From Prevotella sp. E13-27 (lineage in GTDB: Bacteria; Bacteroidota; Bacteroidia; Bacteroidales; Bacteroidaceae): a DNA stretch of 64,000 bases. The DNA lies in the NCBI RefSeq assembly GCF_023217965.1, contig NZ_JALPSC010000002.1, positions 992,001-1,056,000 of the forward strand, in the 5' to 3' direction. Every line of letters starts with the position of its first letter. Position 1 is the first letter of the stretch. Below the pieces are notes generated by a model, which worked only from the letters and a program-made list of their open reading frames with translations, searched no databases and was not told the DNA's origin. The translations under genes and the position numbers were made by a program. Below are positions 31,653 through 41,692 of this stretch, piece by piece.

Positions 31653-33800
31653 TTATTCTGTTGGCAGGTACCAATTGGTGTATTTCTTGCCCGACGACTT
31701 AGACCACTCTATGAAGTTGGGGAAGAAGACGTCGATGGCCTTGCTCTCGTTGTTACGATCAAGAATCGTTGACTTAAAGGCATCGATGCCCACACCTGAG
31801 AGACGGAAAGCAAATGGATAGTCGCCACTACGAACGTAGTACTTCTTGTTGTCAGGATCAGACTTGTCATTTTTCGTACCGAAGTATGACATGTCCATCT
31901 TGCTTGTTGGAGCCTCCATTGGGATGTGAACCTCCCAACGCTTGCCACCATCCTCGTTTCGATAGAGGAAAGGCTTAACCTTTGCAGCATTAGAAGTCTG
32001 AATGCCACCCTCGTAGGTCAGCTCCAAGATATAGGTTGTGTGGAGCTCGCCCTTGATATCTTCTGTCAACAGATAGACATTGCCGTCCTTTACGAAATTA
32101 GCTTCAACGGCTTCTGTCTTTCCAGGAAGAATCTTCTTCATCTCAATTGTGGGAGCATTGCTCTTGTTGTATTCTAATGTAAGAGCCAGTCCGCTTTTTA
32201 TCGTCACATAGTTCTGGTCGGTGGTAAGCTTGAAAATCTGCTTGGTCATGAATACATTGTTCTTATAGTTGAACATGGTCAGCACGCGGTCTTCCTCCAC
32301 TTCGACAAGAGCATCGTTCATATCGTAGTCGCCAGCTGAAGGCCAAAGGTCTTCAAAAGCATAGACATCACTGGTAGAAGTGGTTCTCGATGTAGGCACA
32401 GGCAACTGTTGGAACATGCCAACTGGCTTGAGAGCAAGGATGACGTCGCCGAAGTCCTCATCGTTGGCAGCATCCTCGAATGCTATGATGGAATATTGCT
32501 GGCCGTCCTTCTCATAGGCGAACTTAGCTGTGTGTGACTTGCCTTCGGGGTTGGGAAGCTTGACGCTACCATCATCCCACTTATTCTGCTCCTTGTTCTC
32601 AGGGCAATAAGAGAGGCCTTCAGTAGAAGCAGCCCAGCAGTTGTACTGGCGTGGAAGAGTACCAGGTGATGCGCCTCTGTAAGCATTGTGATACTTTATA
32701 CCGTCGTGAGGAATCTGCATGCCCCATCCGTTAGACTTCAGCAGGAAGCCAATCTTTGTTCCTGCAGGGAAGAAAGGTGTAGCACCTTCCTCACTACCCT
32801 CTGCTATATTGGGATAGTAGATGAGCTGTACGGCTTCACCACGGTTGAGGGCGATGTTGCCATTATAGTTGCGGCTATAACCAGAGTTAATCATCTGTGA
32901 GTTTCCATCCTGTGTGTTGGGGAACAGCATTACCACGTGAATGTCCTTAAGGTTTGTTGGAGCTTCACCTTGATAGAAATAATAGCCAAGAGTGTTGTTC
33001 CAGCAGGTGTTAGAACCAACCAAGGTCACTGACACAGCAGCCTGCTGCTTCAGGGTGAGGTCGGCACTCTGGCGGAATTCTTCAGGACATGTCTGCTTTC
33101 TTACTACAGCAGCAGCAATGCTCTGACGAATGCCGAGCATCTCTTCCTCAGTAAACGTAAGGGCGCTGTATCCTTCATCACTCTCTTTTACTATGTATTC
33201 AGGGCGGCCTGTTCTGGAATCCCACTTGCCAAGCCAGGTTTTCCAGTCGTTATAGATCTGCTTGCCCTCAATCTTGTTGCCAGTCTGATAATCGACCTCA
33301 TAAGAGAGCTGGTAGAGGCTGGTCAGGTTATTAGTGAGTTCTGAAGCACGGCGAGCTGCACTACGGCGGGCTGCATTAACCATGTTGCTGCTGGCAACGA
33401 CAGAAACCGAATTGTCAGACACCTGAGCATTCATCAGCTGTTCGTCAACAAAAAAGTTGCCAGTGTAAACATACAGGTCGGTGGCATAGCTGGGCAGTTC
33501 TATAGACTGCGAGAACTTACCATTGGCATCAGTGAAGTTAGAATAGATGGGCTTTACACCTGGCTTAAGAGTATCACCGTTGAGAGGATTCTGGCTATAG
33601 ACGCTGAAGAACACTGGCGTACCAGGTGCACAGGCTGAATAGTCAACTGAGAGATTTACATCGGCTGTAGTTGAGAAATCGAAACTGTTGGCGGCTTCCT
33701 CCTCAGGAGCAGAGTTCTTGGGACCCTTGTACTCAATGTCATCAGACACACAACCAGTCAAAAATAAGGCTAAAGTTGATAGGAATACTAATTTTTTCAT
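31653..33800 (-). CDS. LruC-domain lipoprotein
   Basis: A 715-residue protein with a lipoprotein signal (KKLVFLSTLALFLTGCVSDD). An N-terminal beta-sandwich (about 40-150) is followed by a middle region with a DUF4114-like VGFLLKSNGWGMQ segment. The C-terminal LruC domain (FEDLWPSAGDYDMNDALVEVEEDRV ... to the end) is typical of Bacteroidetes surface lipoproteins. The start is ATG 33800 (MKKLVF), since the upstream in-frame Met would spoil the signal. -7 box TACTTTTG at 33844-33851 (minus strand). Function unknown. Confidence 0.88.
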   Translation of the reverse strand: MKKLVFLSTLALFLTGCVSDDIEYKGPKNSAPEEEAANSFDFSTTADVNLSVDYSACAPGTPVFFSVYSQNPLNGDTLKPGVKPIYSNFTDANGKFSQSIELPSYATDLYVYTGNFFVDEQLMNAQVSDNSVSVVASSNMVNAARRSAARRASELTNNLTSLYQLSYEVDYQTGNKIEGKQIYNDWKTWLGKWDSRTGRPEYIVKESDEGYSALTFTEEEMLGIRQSIAAAVVRKQTCPEEFRQSADLTLKQQAAVSVTLVGSNTCWNNTLGYYFYQGEAPTNLKDIHVVMLFPNTQDGNSQMINSGYSRNYNGNIALNRGEAVQLIYYPNIAEGSEEGATPFFPAGTKIGFLLKSNGWGMQIPHDGIKYHNAYRGASPGTLPRQYNCWAASTEGLSYCPENKEQNKWDDGSVKLPNPEGKSHTAKFAYEKDGQQYSIIAFEDAANDEDFGDVILALKPVGMFQQLPVPTSRTTSTSDVYAFEDLWPSAGDYDMNDALVEVEEDRVLTMFNYKNNVFMTKQIFKLTTDQNYVTIKSGLALTLEYNKSNAPTIEMKKILPGKTEAVEANFVKDGNVYLLTEDIKGELHTTYILELTYEGGIQTSNAAKVKPFLYRNEDGGKRWEVHIPMEAPTSKMDMSYFGTKNDKSDPDNKKYYVRSGDYPFAFRLSGVGIDAFKSTILDRNNESKAIDVFFPNFIEWSKSSGKKYTNWYLPTE

Positions 33801-33843
33801 TAAAATAACGTTATTTAAAAACAATACTTTCATTTTCTGGCTG

Positions 33844-34139
33844 CAAAAGTAATACTTTTTTTTGAAACGAGCGTCATTTACACCTCATTATTTTTATAAA
33901 AAAGAAACAATGTTCGAAAAGGCGGTAATATAAAGAATCCTTAAAGGTGATGGCTACCCAATAAGAATAAGGGCTATTTTTGCCAAAACCTATTGATTTT
34001 AGTCAATAAAAGAGGTTGTTTGCGCACACAACACATCAAAAAGTATTGTCGGAATAAAAAAAACGTCTTATCTTTGCACCGTCAAAAGGAACAAAACCTC
34101 GCGACAAGGATAACACAACACAAAAAATTATTAAGGTAA
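33844..34139. promoter_or_regulatory. divergent promoter region
   Basis: The minus-strand -7 box (33844-33851) serves the LruC gene. The plus-strand TATCTTTG (34069-34076) starts a ~185-base leader for the gene at 34267. The AT-rich sequence between has no ORF. Confidence 0.6.
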
Positions 34140-34239
34140 GAGTCAAGCCTCAGAAATGTTCCTCGGAACAAAAATAAAAAGGATAACAAAAAGATTAAAA
34201 AAGGATAACACAAAAGGATAACACAACCGAGGCTGACTC
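34140..34239 (+). promoter_or_regulatory. structured 5' leader with AAGGATAAC repeats
   Basis: GAGTCAAGCCTC (34140-34151) pairs with GAGGCTGACTC (34229-34239) with one bulged base, closing a domain. Inside lie a small hairpin (GTTCC-TC-GGAAC) and three AAGGATAAC copies (34179, 34201, 34214); a fourth is just upstream at 34106. The domain lies between the promoter and the ORF at 34267. Confidence 0.55.
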
Positions 34240-34266
34240 CGAGTAAAGAAAAGAAAGGGTAAAAAG

Positions 34267-34629
34267 ATGAAAAAGATGATTTTAACAGTAGTTGCAGTGA
34301 TGAGTCTGAGTATGAGCGCTTTCGCTGAGAACGATAACGCAGAGAACACACTCAATGTAGAAAACTACGACATGAACATCAACATGCGCAAGCTCGCTGT
34401 TGCACTTGACATGACATTCGACCAGATGGAGAGCGTTGAGGATGTACACAACATGTTCTGCAAAGAGATGATGCTTGCAGCTCACGCTTCAAAGGATGAC
34501 CGCGAGAAGATGGTTGATATGGCAGTGAAGAAGGATCTGCGCTACATGCACTACATTCTCGATGAGAAGCAGTACCACAAGTACTTGTTGCTGCTGAACA
34601 CAACACTCCGCAACCGCGGTCTGAAGTAA
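34267..34629 (+). CDS. small exported helical protein
   Basis: A 120-residue protein with a signal peptide (KKMILTVVAVMSLSMSAFA) and a helical domain (NMRKLAVALDMTFDQMESVEDVHNMFCKEMMLAAHA ... LRYMHYILDEKQYHKYLLLLNTTLRNRGLK). DUF4890-like helix-turn phrasing (LDEKQYHKYLLLL) is also seen in periplasmic Bacteroidales proteins. Function unknown. The long structured leader and a very strong terminator suggest high expression. Confidence 0.8.
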   Translation: MKKMILTVVAVMSLSMSAFAENDNAENTLNVENYDMNINMRKLAVALDMTFDQMESVEDVHNMFCKEMMLAAHASKDDREKMVDMAVKKDLRYMHYILDEKQYHKYLLLLNTTLRNRGLK

Positions 34630-34675
34630 ACTCAGAAATGGTTTAAATGTGAAATATAGAATTATTGCCTTTAGT

Positions 34676-34705
34676 AGAGAGAGAGTTTTTCGAAACTCTC
34701 TCTCT
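34676..34705 (+). terminator. strong intrinsic terminator with TTCG loop
   Basis: A 13-bp perfect stem (AGAGAGAGAGTTT with AAACTCTCTCTCT) capped by TTCG and followed by ATTTTTTT. Confidence 0.92.
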
Positions 34706-34890
34706 ATTTTTTTAGAGGTGAGAGGTGAGATAAAAATTTGAGGGCTGCACATCGCAGCCCTCAACCAACACAAAAACTAAACTAGACTTAACTAAAGCTT
34801 ATCAGGATTTTTCGCAAAATCCTTAATAGACCACAAAGGTAGTTATTTTTTGCGAAACCCACAAGCAATTATCTAATCTTTTTTCAATAT

Positions 34891-35990
34891 TCATCCATTT
34901 TTCACAATTTTTACAGTTCTATTGAGTAAAAAATTGTCTAAAATGACCATTGCTGCCATTGCTTCAACTATGGGCACAGCACGCGGAAGAACACACGGAT
35001 CATGGCGCCCTTTGGCCTCAAACGATAGTGGCTGGCAGTTTATATCGACAGTCTGCTGTGTTCTCAACAACGTTGCTACAGGCTTGAATGCAACGCGGAA
35101 ATAGATGTCTTGTCCGTTGGAGATGCCGCCCTGGATACCCCCACTGTGATTGGTGAGCGTGGTGGGGTTAGATGTATCGCCATCAGGGGAAGGAACGAAC
35201 ACATCGTTTTGCTCAGACCCTCGCTGACACACGCCTGCAAAGCCCTCGCCATATTCGAAGCCCTTTGCCGCATTGATGCTCAGCATGGCTGCACCAAGCT
35301 GTGCGTGGAGCTTGTCGAACTCAGGTTCGCCCAAACCGGCAGGACAGCCTTTGACAACACAGGTGTGATGCCACCGATGGTGTCGCCACAGGCTTTCACC
35401 TCCTTGATGAGCTCTTCCATGCGCTGTGCTGTTGCTCCATCAGGACACCTCACGGCATTGCTGTCCACGAGACTGAAGTCGAGCTGACGGTAGTCCTTGT
35501 CAACAGCGATGTTACCCACCTGCGACGTGTATGCCTGAACGCTGATGCCCAGCTCTTTAAGAGCAAGCTTGGCCAGAGCGCCTGCCACACAGCGACTGAT
35601 GGTTATGCGGGCAGAGCTGCGCCCCCCTCCCCTATGATCGCGCGCACCATATTTATTATAATAGGTGTAGTCGGCATGCGACGGACGGAAGAGGTCTTTC
35701 ATGTTGTCATAGTCGGACGAGTGCTGATTGGAGTTTCTTACAAGAAATCCTATGGGTGCTCCAGTGCTCTTGCCTTCAAAAACGCCGCTGAGGAGCTCCA
35801 CCTCGTCTTGCTCGGCACGTGCCGTGGTCAAGGCGCTCTGTCCTGGACGACGACGGTTCAGCTCATGCTGAATGAAGTCTGTGTCAATGGTTATGCCGGC
35901 AGGCATTCCATCGACTACACCACCTACAGCAGCCCCGTGGCTCTCGCCAAACGTGGTGACAGTGAACAGCTTTCCAAACGTATTTCTCAT
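34891..35990 (-). pseudogene. aroC: chorismate synthase, frameshifted
   Basis: Two overlapping frames together make a full chorismate synthase. The first (from 35990) is [32 protein letters not shown] ... [24 protein letters not shown] ... [10 protein letters not shown]. The second continues [40 protein letters not shown] ... TIVKNG-like to the stop at 34891. A single-base loss at about 35361-35370 separates them. The enzyme makes chorismate from EPSP. All signature motifs are otherwise intact, so the change is very recent or a base-call error. It lies 15 bases behind slyD in one operon. Confidence 0.85.
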
Positions 35991-36005
35991 TGGGGGGAAA
36001 ATAGA

Positions 36006-36626
36006 TTAATGATGGCAATGAACACAGCCACAACCATCGTCGTGATGATGATGACCGCAATCGCCGTCGTGATGATGATGACCACCGCAGTCGCCGTCGC
36101 AGTCGTCGCAACCACAGCCGCAGCCCTCGCCGCTCATGTGGTTTATCATGTGCTGAATCTCCTCATTGGTTGCCTCACGGTTCTCAAGCACAGAGCCCTT
36201 GAAGAGAAGGGTGCTGCCTGCCAAGGGGTGGTTGGTGTCAACGGTAACGCCGTCTTCCTCAACCTTGATGACGCGAGCCATAAAGCGCTTACCTTCGCTG
36301 TCCATCAGGGTGATGACAGCGCCCTCGAAGATGTTCTCGTGGTCAAAATGTCCGTTTATAGAGAAGATGTCGCGGCTCACCTTGTGCTTGCCTTCCTCCT
36401 CATATTCGCCAAAAGCGTCGGCTGGCTGGAGTGTCAGCTCGAAGTCAGAACCTGCCTCAAGACCAACGATTGCCTCCTCGAACTTATCGATAGACATGCC
36501 GAAGCCACTGATTATCTGGAATGGATTGCCTTCCTTTGTTTCCTCTACCAACTGCTTAGAACCATCAGCCTCAAGTGTATAGAGCTGATAGTTTACTGAA
36601 ATGAATTTGTTTGTCTTATTATCCAT
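36006..36626 (-). CDS. slyD: SlyD-like FKBP peptidyl-prolyl isomerase
   Basis: A 206-residue protein. An FKBP domain interrupted by an IF chaperone insert covers about residues 1-160 (NPFQIISGFGMSIDKFEEAIVGLEAG ... HPLAGSTLLFKGSVLENREAT). The tail of about 40 residues is almost only His, Cys, Asp and Gly (CGCGCDDCDGDCGGHHHHDG...) and should bind Ni2+ or other metals. It folds proteins and may supply metal. -7 box TAACTTTG at 36658-36665 (minus strand). Confidence 0.93.
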   Translation of the reverse strand: MDNKTNKFISVNYQLYTLEADGSKQLVEETKEGNPFQIISGFGMSIDKFEEAIVGLEAGSDFELTLQPADAFGEYEEEGKHKVSRDIFSINGHFDHENIFEGAVITLMDSEGKRFMARVIKVEEDGVTVDTNHPLAGSTLLFKGSVLENREATNEEIQHMINHMSGEGCGCGCDDCDGDCGGHHHHDGDCGHHHHDDGCGCVHCHH

Positions 36627-36795
36627 GCTTTTTACTGTATGATTTCTATAATGGCTGCAAAGTTAGTGTTTTTTTTCGTTTTTCCTTTCATGTTGTGCCA
36701 AAATATCATAGTATTTTACTATTTTTGCAAACGGATTATGCTCGACGAGCATTACAAGAGGAACAATAACCACACATTATTATAAAAATAGGACG

Positions 36796-37653
36796 ATGGA
36801 ACAACGTCAATGGAAAGAGATACGCAAGTTCGAAGAGATTCGCTTCGAAGAGTTTGAAGGCATTGCCAAGATAACCATAGACAGGGCACGCTACAGAAAC
36901 GCGTTTACGCCGAAGACCACGCTGGAGCTGAGTCAGGCTTTCGCCATGTGTCGCGAGATGCAGCAGATAAGAGTGGTGCTGCTGACAGGCGCCATGAGCG
37001 AGGTGCCAGAAGGCAAGAGGCTGGAGGATGTGAAGCACGCCTTCTGCTCAGGAGGCGACATGCACGTGAAGGGACGTGGCGGATATGTGGATGACGAAGG
37101 TGTGCCACGACTGAGCGTACTTGACGTGCAGATGCAGATACGCCGTCTGCCAAAGCCCGTAATAGCAATGGTCAACGGATATGCCATAGGCGGAGGACAC
37201 GTGCTACACCTCGTGTGCGACCTCACCATAGCCTCGGAGAATGCCATCTTCGGACAAACGGGCCCAAAAGTGGGCTCGTTCGACGCAGGATTCGGATCAA
37301 GCTATCTGGCACGCATCGTGGGACAGAAGAAGGCGCGCGAAATATGGTTCATGTGCCGTCAATATACGGCTAAGGAAGCAGAAGAGATGGGAATGGTGAA
37401 CAAGGTGGTGCCATTGTCGCAGCTCGAGGACGAATGCGTAAGCTGGGCAAAGGAGATGATGGAACGCTCGCCGATAGCGCTGCGCATGATAAAGGCTGGC
37501 CTCAACGCTGAGCTAGACGGACAGGCAGGCATACAGCAGCTGGCTGGCGACTGCACCATGCTATACTATTTCCTGGACGAGGCACAGGAGGGAGGAAAGG
37601 CTTTTCTGGAGAAGAGAAAGCCAAACTTCGACCAGTATCCAAAGATTCCGTGA
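36796..37653 (+). CDS. menB: 1,4-dihydroxy-2-naphthoyl-CoA synthase
   Basis: A 285-residue crotonase-fold enzyme that closes the naphthoate ring of menaquinone. MenB markers are [81 protein letters not shown] and the end [12 protein letters not shown] -7 box (TATTTTTG, 36720-36727) precedes it. Other men genes are not in the window. Menaquinone is the sole respiratory quinone of this group. Confidence 0.95.
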   Translation: MEQRQWKEIRKFEEIRFEEFEGIAKITIDRARYRNAFTPKTTLELSQAFAMCREMQQIRVVLLTGAMSEVPEGKRLEDVKHAFCSGGDMHVKGRGGYVDDEGVPRLSVLDVQMQIRRLPKPVIAMVNGYAIGGGHVLHLVCDLTIASENAIFGQTGPKVGSFDAGFGSSYLARIVGQKKAREIWFMCRQYTAKEAEEMGMVNKVVPLSQLEDECVSWAKEMMERSPIALRMIKAGLNAELDGQAGIQQLAGDCTMLYYFLDEAQEGGKAFLEKRKPNFDQYPKIP

Positions 37654-37739
37654 TTTTTTAATATTAATCTCTGTTAATCTGAGGTCACAATCGCAAAATA
37701 TTATTATCTTTGCAAACAATACTAACAACTTACATCAAT

Positions 37740-38780
37740 ATGAAGCAAACAATCCTTGTTACTGGCGGTACCGGATTCATCGGTAGCCACACCACCGTAG
37801 AGCTGCAGGAAGCAGGCTACGAGGTAGTAATCATTGACAACCTTTCAAACTCTAACGCCAACGTCGTTGACGGCATCGAGAAGATAACAGGCATACGCCC
37901 GGCATTCGAAAAGGTAGACTGCTGCGACTTCGAGGCACTGGAGAACGTGTTCAAGAAGTATCCCAAGATTGAAGGCATCATCCACTTCGCTGCATCAAAG
38001 GCTGTGGGCGAGAGCGTGGAGAAACCCCTACTCTACTATCGCAACAACCTCACATCGCTCGTGAACCTGCTCGAGCTGATGCCAAAGTACAACGTGAAAG
38101 GCATCATCTTCTCAAGCAGCTGCACCGTCTATGGACAGCCATCGGAAGAGAACCTCCCCGTAACGGAGAACGCTCCAATACAGAAGGCAATGTCACCTTA
38201 TGGAAACACAAAGCAGATAAACGAGGAAATAATTCACGACTACATACACAGCGGAGCGCCAATAAAGAGCGTAATACTGCGCTACTTCAACCCCATCGGT
38301 GCACACCCATCAGCACTCATCGGAGAGCTGCCTAACGGAGTGCCCATGAACCTCATACCATTCGTGACACAGACCGCCATCGGCATTCGCCAGCAGCTGA
38401 AGATATTCGGCAATGACTACGGAACGCCTGACGGCACCTGCATACGCGACTATATCTATGTGGTAGATCTGGCCAAAGCTCACGTGAAGGCTATGGAGCG
38501 CGTGCTCGACAAGCCAGAGACCGACCCAGTGGAGATATTCAACATTGGCACAGGCAAGGGACTCTCAACACTCGAGGTGGTACAGGGCTTCGAAAAGGCT
38601 ACAGGAGTGAAGGTCAACTGGACCTACGCACCACGTCGCGAAGGCGATATAGAAAAGGTGTGGGGCAATGTTGACAAAGCCAATAAAGTGCTCGGATGGA
38701 AAGCAGAGACACCTACAGAGGAGGTGCTGAAATCTGCTTGGAAATGGCAGCAGAAACTGCGCGAAGACGGAATACAGTAA
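37740..38780 (+). CDS. galE: UDP-glucose 4-epimerase
   Basis: A 346-residue short-chain dehydrogenase/reductase of extended type. It has the NAD-binding GGTGFIGSHTTVELQ, the catalytic SSSCTVYG...SPYGNTK (Ser, YxxxK), RYFNPIGAH and the terminal GWKAETP. It interconverts UDP-glucose and UDP-galactose for surface polysaccharides and galactose use. The start is ATG 37740 (MKQTILVTG); TATCTTTG at 37705-37712 is its promoter. A strong terminator follows, so it is monocistronic. Confidence 0.95.
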   Translation: MKQTILVTGGTGFIGSHTTVELQEAGYEVVIIDNLSNSNANVVDGIEKITGIRPAFEKVDCCDFEALENVFKKYPKIEGIIHFAASKAVGESVEKPLLYYRNNLTSLVNLLELMPKYNVKGIIFSSSCTVYGQPSEENLPVTENAPIQKAMSPYGNTKQINEEIIHDYIHSGAPIKSVILRYFNPIGAHPSALIGELPNGVPMNLIPFVTQTAIGIRQQLKIFGNDYGTPDGTCIRDYIYVVDLAKAHVKAMERVLDKPETDPVEIFNIGTGKGLSTLEVVQGFEKATGVKVNWTYAPRREGDIEKVWGNVDKANKVLGWKAETPTEEVLKSAWKWQQKLREDGIQ

Positions 38781-38810
38781 ACCGCAGATTCTTAATATAC
38801 ATTATAAAAG

Positions 38811-38849
38811 CAAGCGTTTTCCTAAACTTTTTGGAAAACGCTTGTTTTT
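38811..38849 (+). terminator. terminator after galE
   Basis: CAAGCGTTTTCC pairs perfectly with GGAAAACGCTTG, followed by TTTTTG. Confidence 0.92.
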
Positions 38850-38904
38850 GTCAGAAAGAATGATTAACTTTGCAGTCGAAACGAGAACAACTCAAAGCAC
38901 GAAG

Positions 38905-39513
38905 ATGAAACTCATCATCATGACAAAAGCCACGTTCTTCGTGGAAGAAGACAAAATCATCACCTCACTTTTCGATGAGGGGATGGAAGCTCTGCATTTA
39001 TACAAGCCAGGCTCTGAGCCAATATACTCAGAACGACTGCTCACATTACTCCCTGACGAATACTACAGCAAGATAGTTGTGCACGACCATTTCTACCTCA
39101 AGGAAGAATATGGTCTGAAAGGCATACACCTGAACAATGTGAAAGACAGCCTGCCAATAGGATTCAAGGGACAGGTGTCAATGACATGCCACTCAATAGA
39201 AGAGCTGCACGATGCAAAGAAAGCATCGAAATATGTGTTCCTCAAGACTATCTTCGACAGTCAGAGTAATCCAGAAGACAAACAGACACTCGACTACACA
39301 CAGCTGAAAGAGGCCGCAAAGAAAGGACTCATAGACAAGCACGTCTATGCAATGGGCGGCATAAACATTGACAACATCAGACTGTGCAGGGAACTGGGCT
39401 TTGGAGGAGTGGTCATCTGCGGTGACCTGTGGAACAAGTTCAACATACACCACGAAGCCGACTACAAAGACTTAATCCAACATTTCCAGAGACTGCGGAA
39501 AGCAGTTTCCTAA
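38905..39513 (+). CDS. thiamine phosphate synthase-like (ThiE/TenI) protein
   Basis: A 202-residue TIM-barrel protein: LIIMTKATFFVEEDKIITSLFDEGMEALHLYKPG, YSKIVVHDHFYLKEEYGLKGIHLNN, VSMTCHSIEEL and VYAMGGINIDNIRLCRELGFGGVVICGDLW. It follows the ThiE/TenI layout, but the usual RxK(D/x) and pyrophosphate signatures are weak, so a TenI-like or divergent ThiE role is possible. The start at 38905 follows TAACTTTG (38865-38872). Confidence 0.8.
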   Translation: MKLIIMTKATFFVEEDKIITSLFDEGMEALHLYKPGSEPIYSERLLTLLPDEYYSKIVVHDHFYLKEEYGLKGIHLNNVKDSLPIGFKGQVSMTCHSIEELHDAKKASKYVFLKTIFDSQSNPEDKQTLDYTQLKEAAKKGLIDKHVYAMGGINIDNIRLCRELGFGGVVICGDLWNKFNIHHEADYKDLIQHFQRLRKAVS

Positions 39514-39534
39514 AAATATCAATCTAAAACAAAA

Positions 39535-40473
39535 ATGAGTACTGAAAACTCTTACATGGTCTTCTCGGGCACTGCTACGAGGTATCTGGCAGAGAAAATC
39601 TGCCAAAGTTTGGGATGCCCTCTCGGCAAAATCGTTACCACGAAATTCTCAGACGGAGAATTTGCCGTGAGCTACGAAGAATCTATTCGCGGACGCGATA
39701 TTTTCCTCGTACAGAGCACATTCCCAAATTCTGACAATCTGATGGAACTGCTGCTCATGATAGACGCAGCAAAGCGAGCTTCGGCACGCACCATCAACGC
39801 AGTAATACCTTATTTCGGATGGGCACGTCAGGACCGTAAGGACAAACCACGTGTATCAATAGGCGCAAAGCTCGTTGCCGACCTGCTCAGCGTAGCCGGA
39901 GTAAACCGAGTGATAACAATGGACCTGCACGCAGACCAGATACAGGGATTCTTCAACGTGCCTGTGGACCATCTCTACGCATCAGGAGTAATACTCCCCT
40001 ACCTGCAGAGCCTGAAGCTCGACGAACTAGTTATCGCATCGCCAGACGTAGGCGGTTCAAAGCGTGCCAACACCTATGCAAAATATCTGGGCTGCCCACT
40101 CGTGCTCTGCAACAAGACACGTGCTCGCGCAAACGTAGTGGCATCGATGCAGATCATTGGCGACGTGGTGGGAAAGAATGTTGTCATCATTGACGATATG
40201 GTTGACACAGCAGGAACAATAACCAAGGCTGCCGACCTGATGATGGAAGCAGGTGCAAAGAGTGTGCGTGCATGTGCATCACACTGTGTGATGAGCGGAC
40301 CTGCAAGCGACCGCGTACAGGAATCGGCTCTCGAAGAGATTGTCTTCACAGACTCTATACCCTACACTCAGCGCTGCGCAAAGGTGAAGCAGATTTCAGT
40401 GGCTGAAATGTTCGCAGAAACTATTCGCCGAGTAGTGGAGAACGAGAGTATCAGCGACCAGTACATCGTTTAA
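39535..40473 (+). CDS. prs: ribose-phosphate pyrophosphokinase
   Basis: A 312-residue enzyme making PRPP from ribose-5-phosphate and ATP. Motifs are FSDGEFAVSYEESIRGRDIFLVQS, PYFGWARQDRKDKPRVSIGAKLVADLL, the Mg site MDLHADQIQGFFN and the PRPP loop VVIIDDMVDTAGTITKAA. Cytoplasmic, feeding nucleotide, His and Trp synthesis. It lies 21 bases after the ThiE-like gene. Confidence 0.97.
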   Translation: MSTENSYMVFSGTATRYLAEKICQSLGCPLGKIVTTKFSDGEFAVSYEESIRGRDIFLVQSTFPNSDNLMELLLMIDAAKRASARTINAVIPYFGWARQDRKDKPRVSIGAKLVADLLSVAGVNRVITMDLHADQIQGFFNVPVDHLYASGVILPYLQSLKLDELVIASPDVGGSKRANTYAKYLGCPLVLCNKTRARANVVASMQIIGDVVGKNVVIIDDMVDTAGTITKAADLMMEAGAKSVRACASHCVMSGPASDRVQESALEEIVFTDSIPYTQRCAKVKQISVAEMFAETIRRVVENESISDQYIV

Positions 40474-40492
40474 CATCAATAAAGAAAAACGT

Positions 40493-41602
40493 ATGAAAAA
40501 GAGCAAGTTCTTTTTACTGTCTCTTGCTGCACTCGCTTTTACCGCTTGTCAGAAGAACAGCTACAAGATAGACGGAATTGTTGAAGGCCTAATCAATGGC
40601 GACACCATCTATCTGACAAAAGACATGTCGACAGGTATACCATCGGACACAATCATTGTGAAGGACGGCAAGTTCGAAATCAGTGGAGTGGCCGACTCAG
40701 TAGAAATAGGAATAGTATATGTGAAGAATGCACCAATGTGCAACGCATTCGTATTCCTCGAGCCAGGAACCATCAGTATGTCGCTTAACACAAACGACAT
40801 AATGAAGAATACCGTAGGAGGAACGAAGTGTAACGACGGACTTCAGGAGCTGAACTCGATGACGGTTGACCTGCAGAAACAGTTGGACGCACTGACAACA
40901 ACTGCCTATGACGCGACTGCTACTGAAGAGTCGAAAGCAAAGGCTTTGGCAGAGATAGACGCTCTGACAAACCAAGCAAGACAGAAACAATTCGAGATTG
41001 CGCTGAAAAACATTGACAATGAGCTGGGCTTCTTCCTCGCTCAGGGTATATGCTTCATGCCAGAGACTGACGTAGAAAAGAGCAAAGAACTTCTCGACGC
41101 AATGCCAAAGGCATTCAGCGAGCGTGAGGCCGCAAAGGAAATGAGGGAGCACGTAGAGCTACTCAGCGCTGTCAACACAGGCAAGAAGATTAAAGACTTC
41201 ACCTTCCCCACCCCAGACGGAACGGAAATGAACGTCATGAGCGAGGTGGAGAAAAACGAGCTGACCATCATTGACTTCTGGGCTTCATGGTGTGGACCAT
41301 GCCGTCAGGAGATGCCAACAATGGTGGTACTCTTCAACGAATACCAAGAGAAGGGTCTCGGCATAGTGGGTGTTTCGCTTGACGAAGACAAGGAAGCATG
41401 GACCAACGCCATCAAAGAGCTGGGTCTGAAGTGGCCCCAGATGAGCGACCTGAAAGGATGGAAGTCTGCTGCTGCAGAACAGTTCATGGTGAACAGCATT
41501 CCATTCATGCTCGTTGTTGACAAAAACGGAGTGATTCTCGCTAAGGGACTGAGAGGCGAAGAGCTGAAGTCATTTGTAAAGGAAAAGCTCAACAAAGAAT
41601 AA
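40493..41602 (+). CDS. TlpA-like disulfide reductase with DUF4369 domain
   Basis: A 369-residue lipoprotein (signal LLSLAALAFTACQKNSY). An N-terminal DUF4369 domain (about 25-120) and a helical linker precede a thioredoxin-like domain (about 235-369) with WCGPCRQEMP. It probably reduces periplasmic disulfides, or serves cytochrome maturation. It follows prs by 19 bases, but its envelope role is separate. Confidence 0.92.
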   Translation: MKKSKFFLLSLAALAFTACQKNSYKIDGIVEGLINGDTIYLTKDMSTGIPSDTIIVKDGKFEISGVADSVEIGIVYVKNAPMCNAFVFLEPGTISMSLNTNDIMKNTVGGTKCNDGLQELNSMTVDLQKQLDALTTTAYDATATEESKAKALAEIDALTNQARQKQFEIALKNIDNELGFFLAQGICFMPETDVEKSKELLDAMPKAFSEREAAKEMREHVELLSAVNTGKKIKDFTFPTPDGTEMNVMSEVEKNELTIIDFWASWCGPCRQEMPTMVVLFNEYQEKGLGIVGVSLDEDKEAWTNAIKELGLKWPQMSDLKGWKSAAAEQFMVNSIPFMLVVDKNGVILAKGLRGEELKSFVKEKLNKE

Positions 41603-41635
41603 CGCCACGCGTAAAAAAAACAACTCAAAACAAAA

Positions 41636-41677
41636 ACAAGATAAAACACTGATAATCAGGTTTTATCTTGTTTTTTA
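41636..41677. terminator. bidirectional terminator between tlpA-like gene and panD
   Basis: ACAAGATAAAAC and GTTTTATCTTGT form a perfect 12-bp stem with A-rich DNA on the left and T-rich on the right, so it can serve both convergent genes. Confidence 0.85.
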
Positions 41678-41692
41678 TATATCTGTTGCTAA

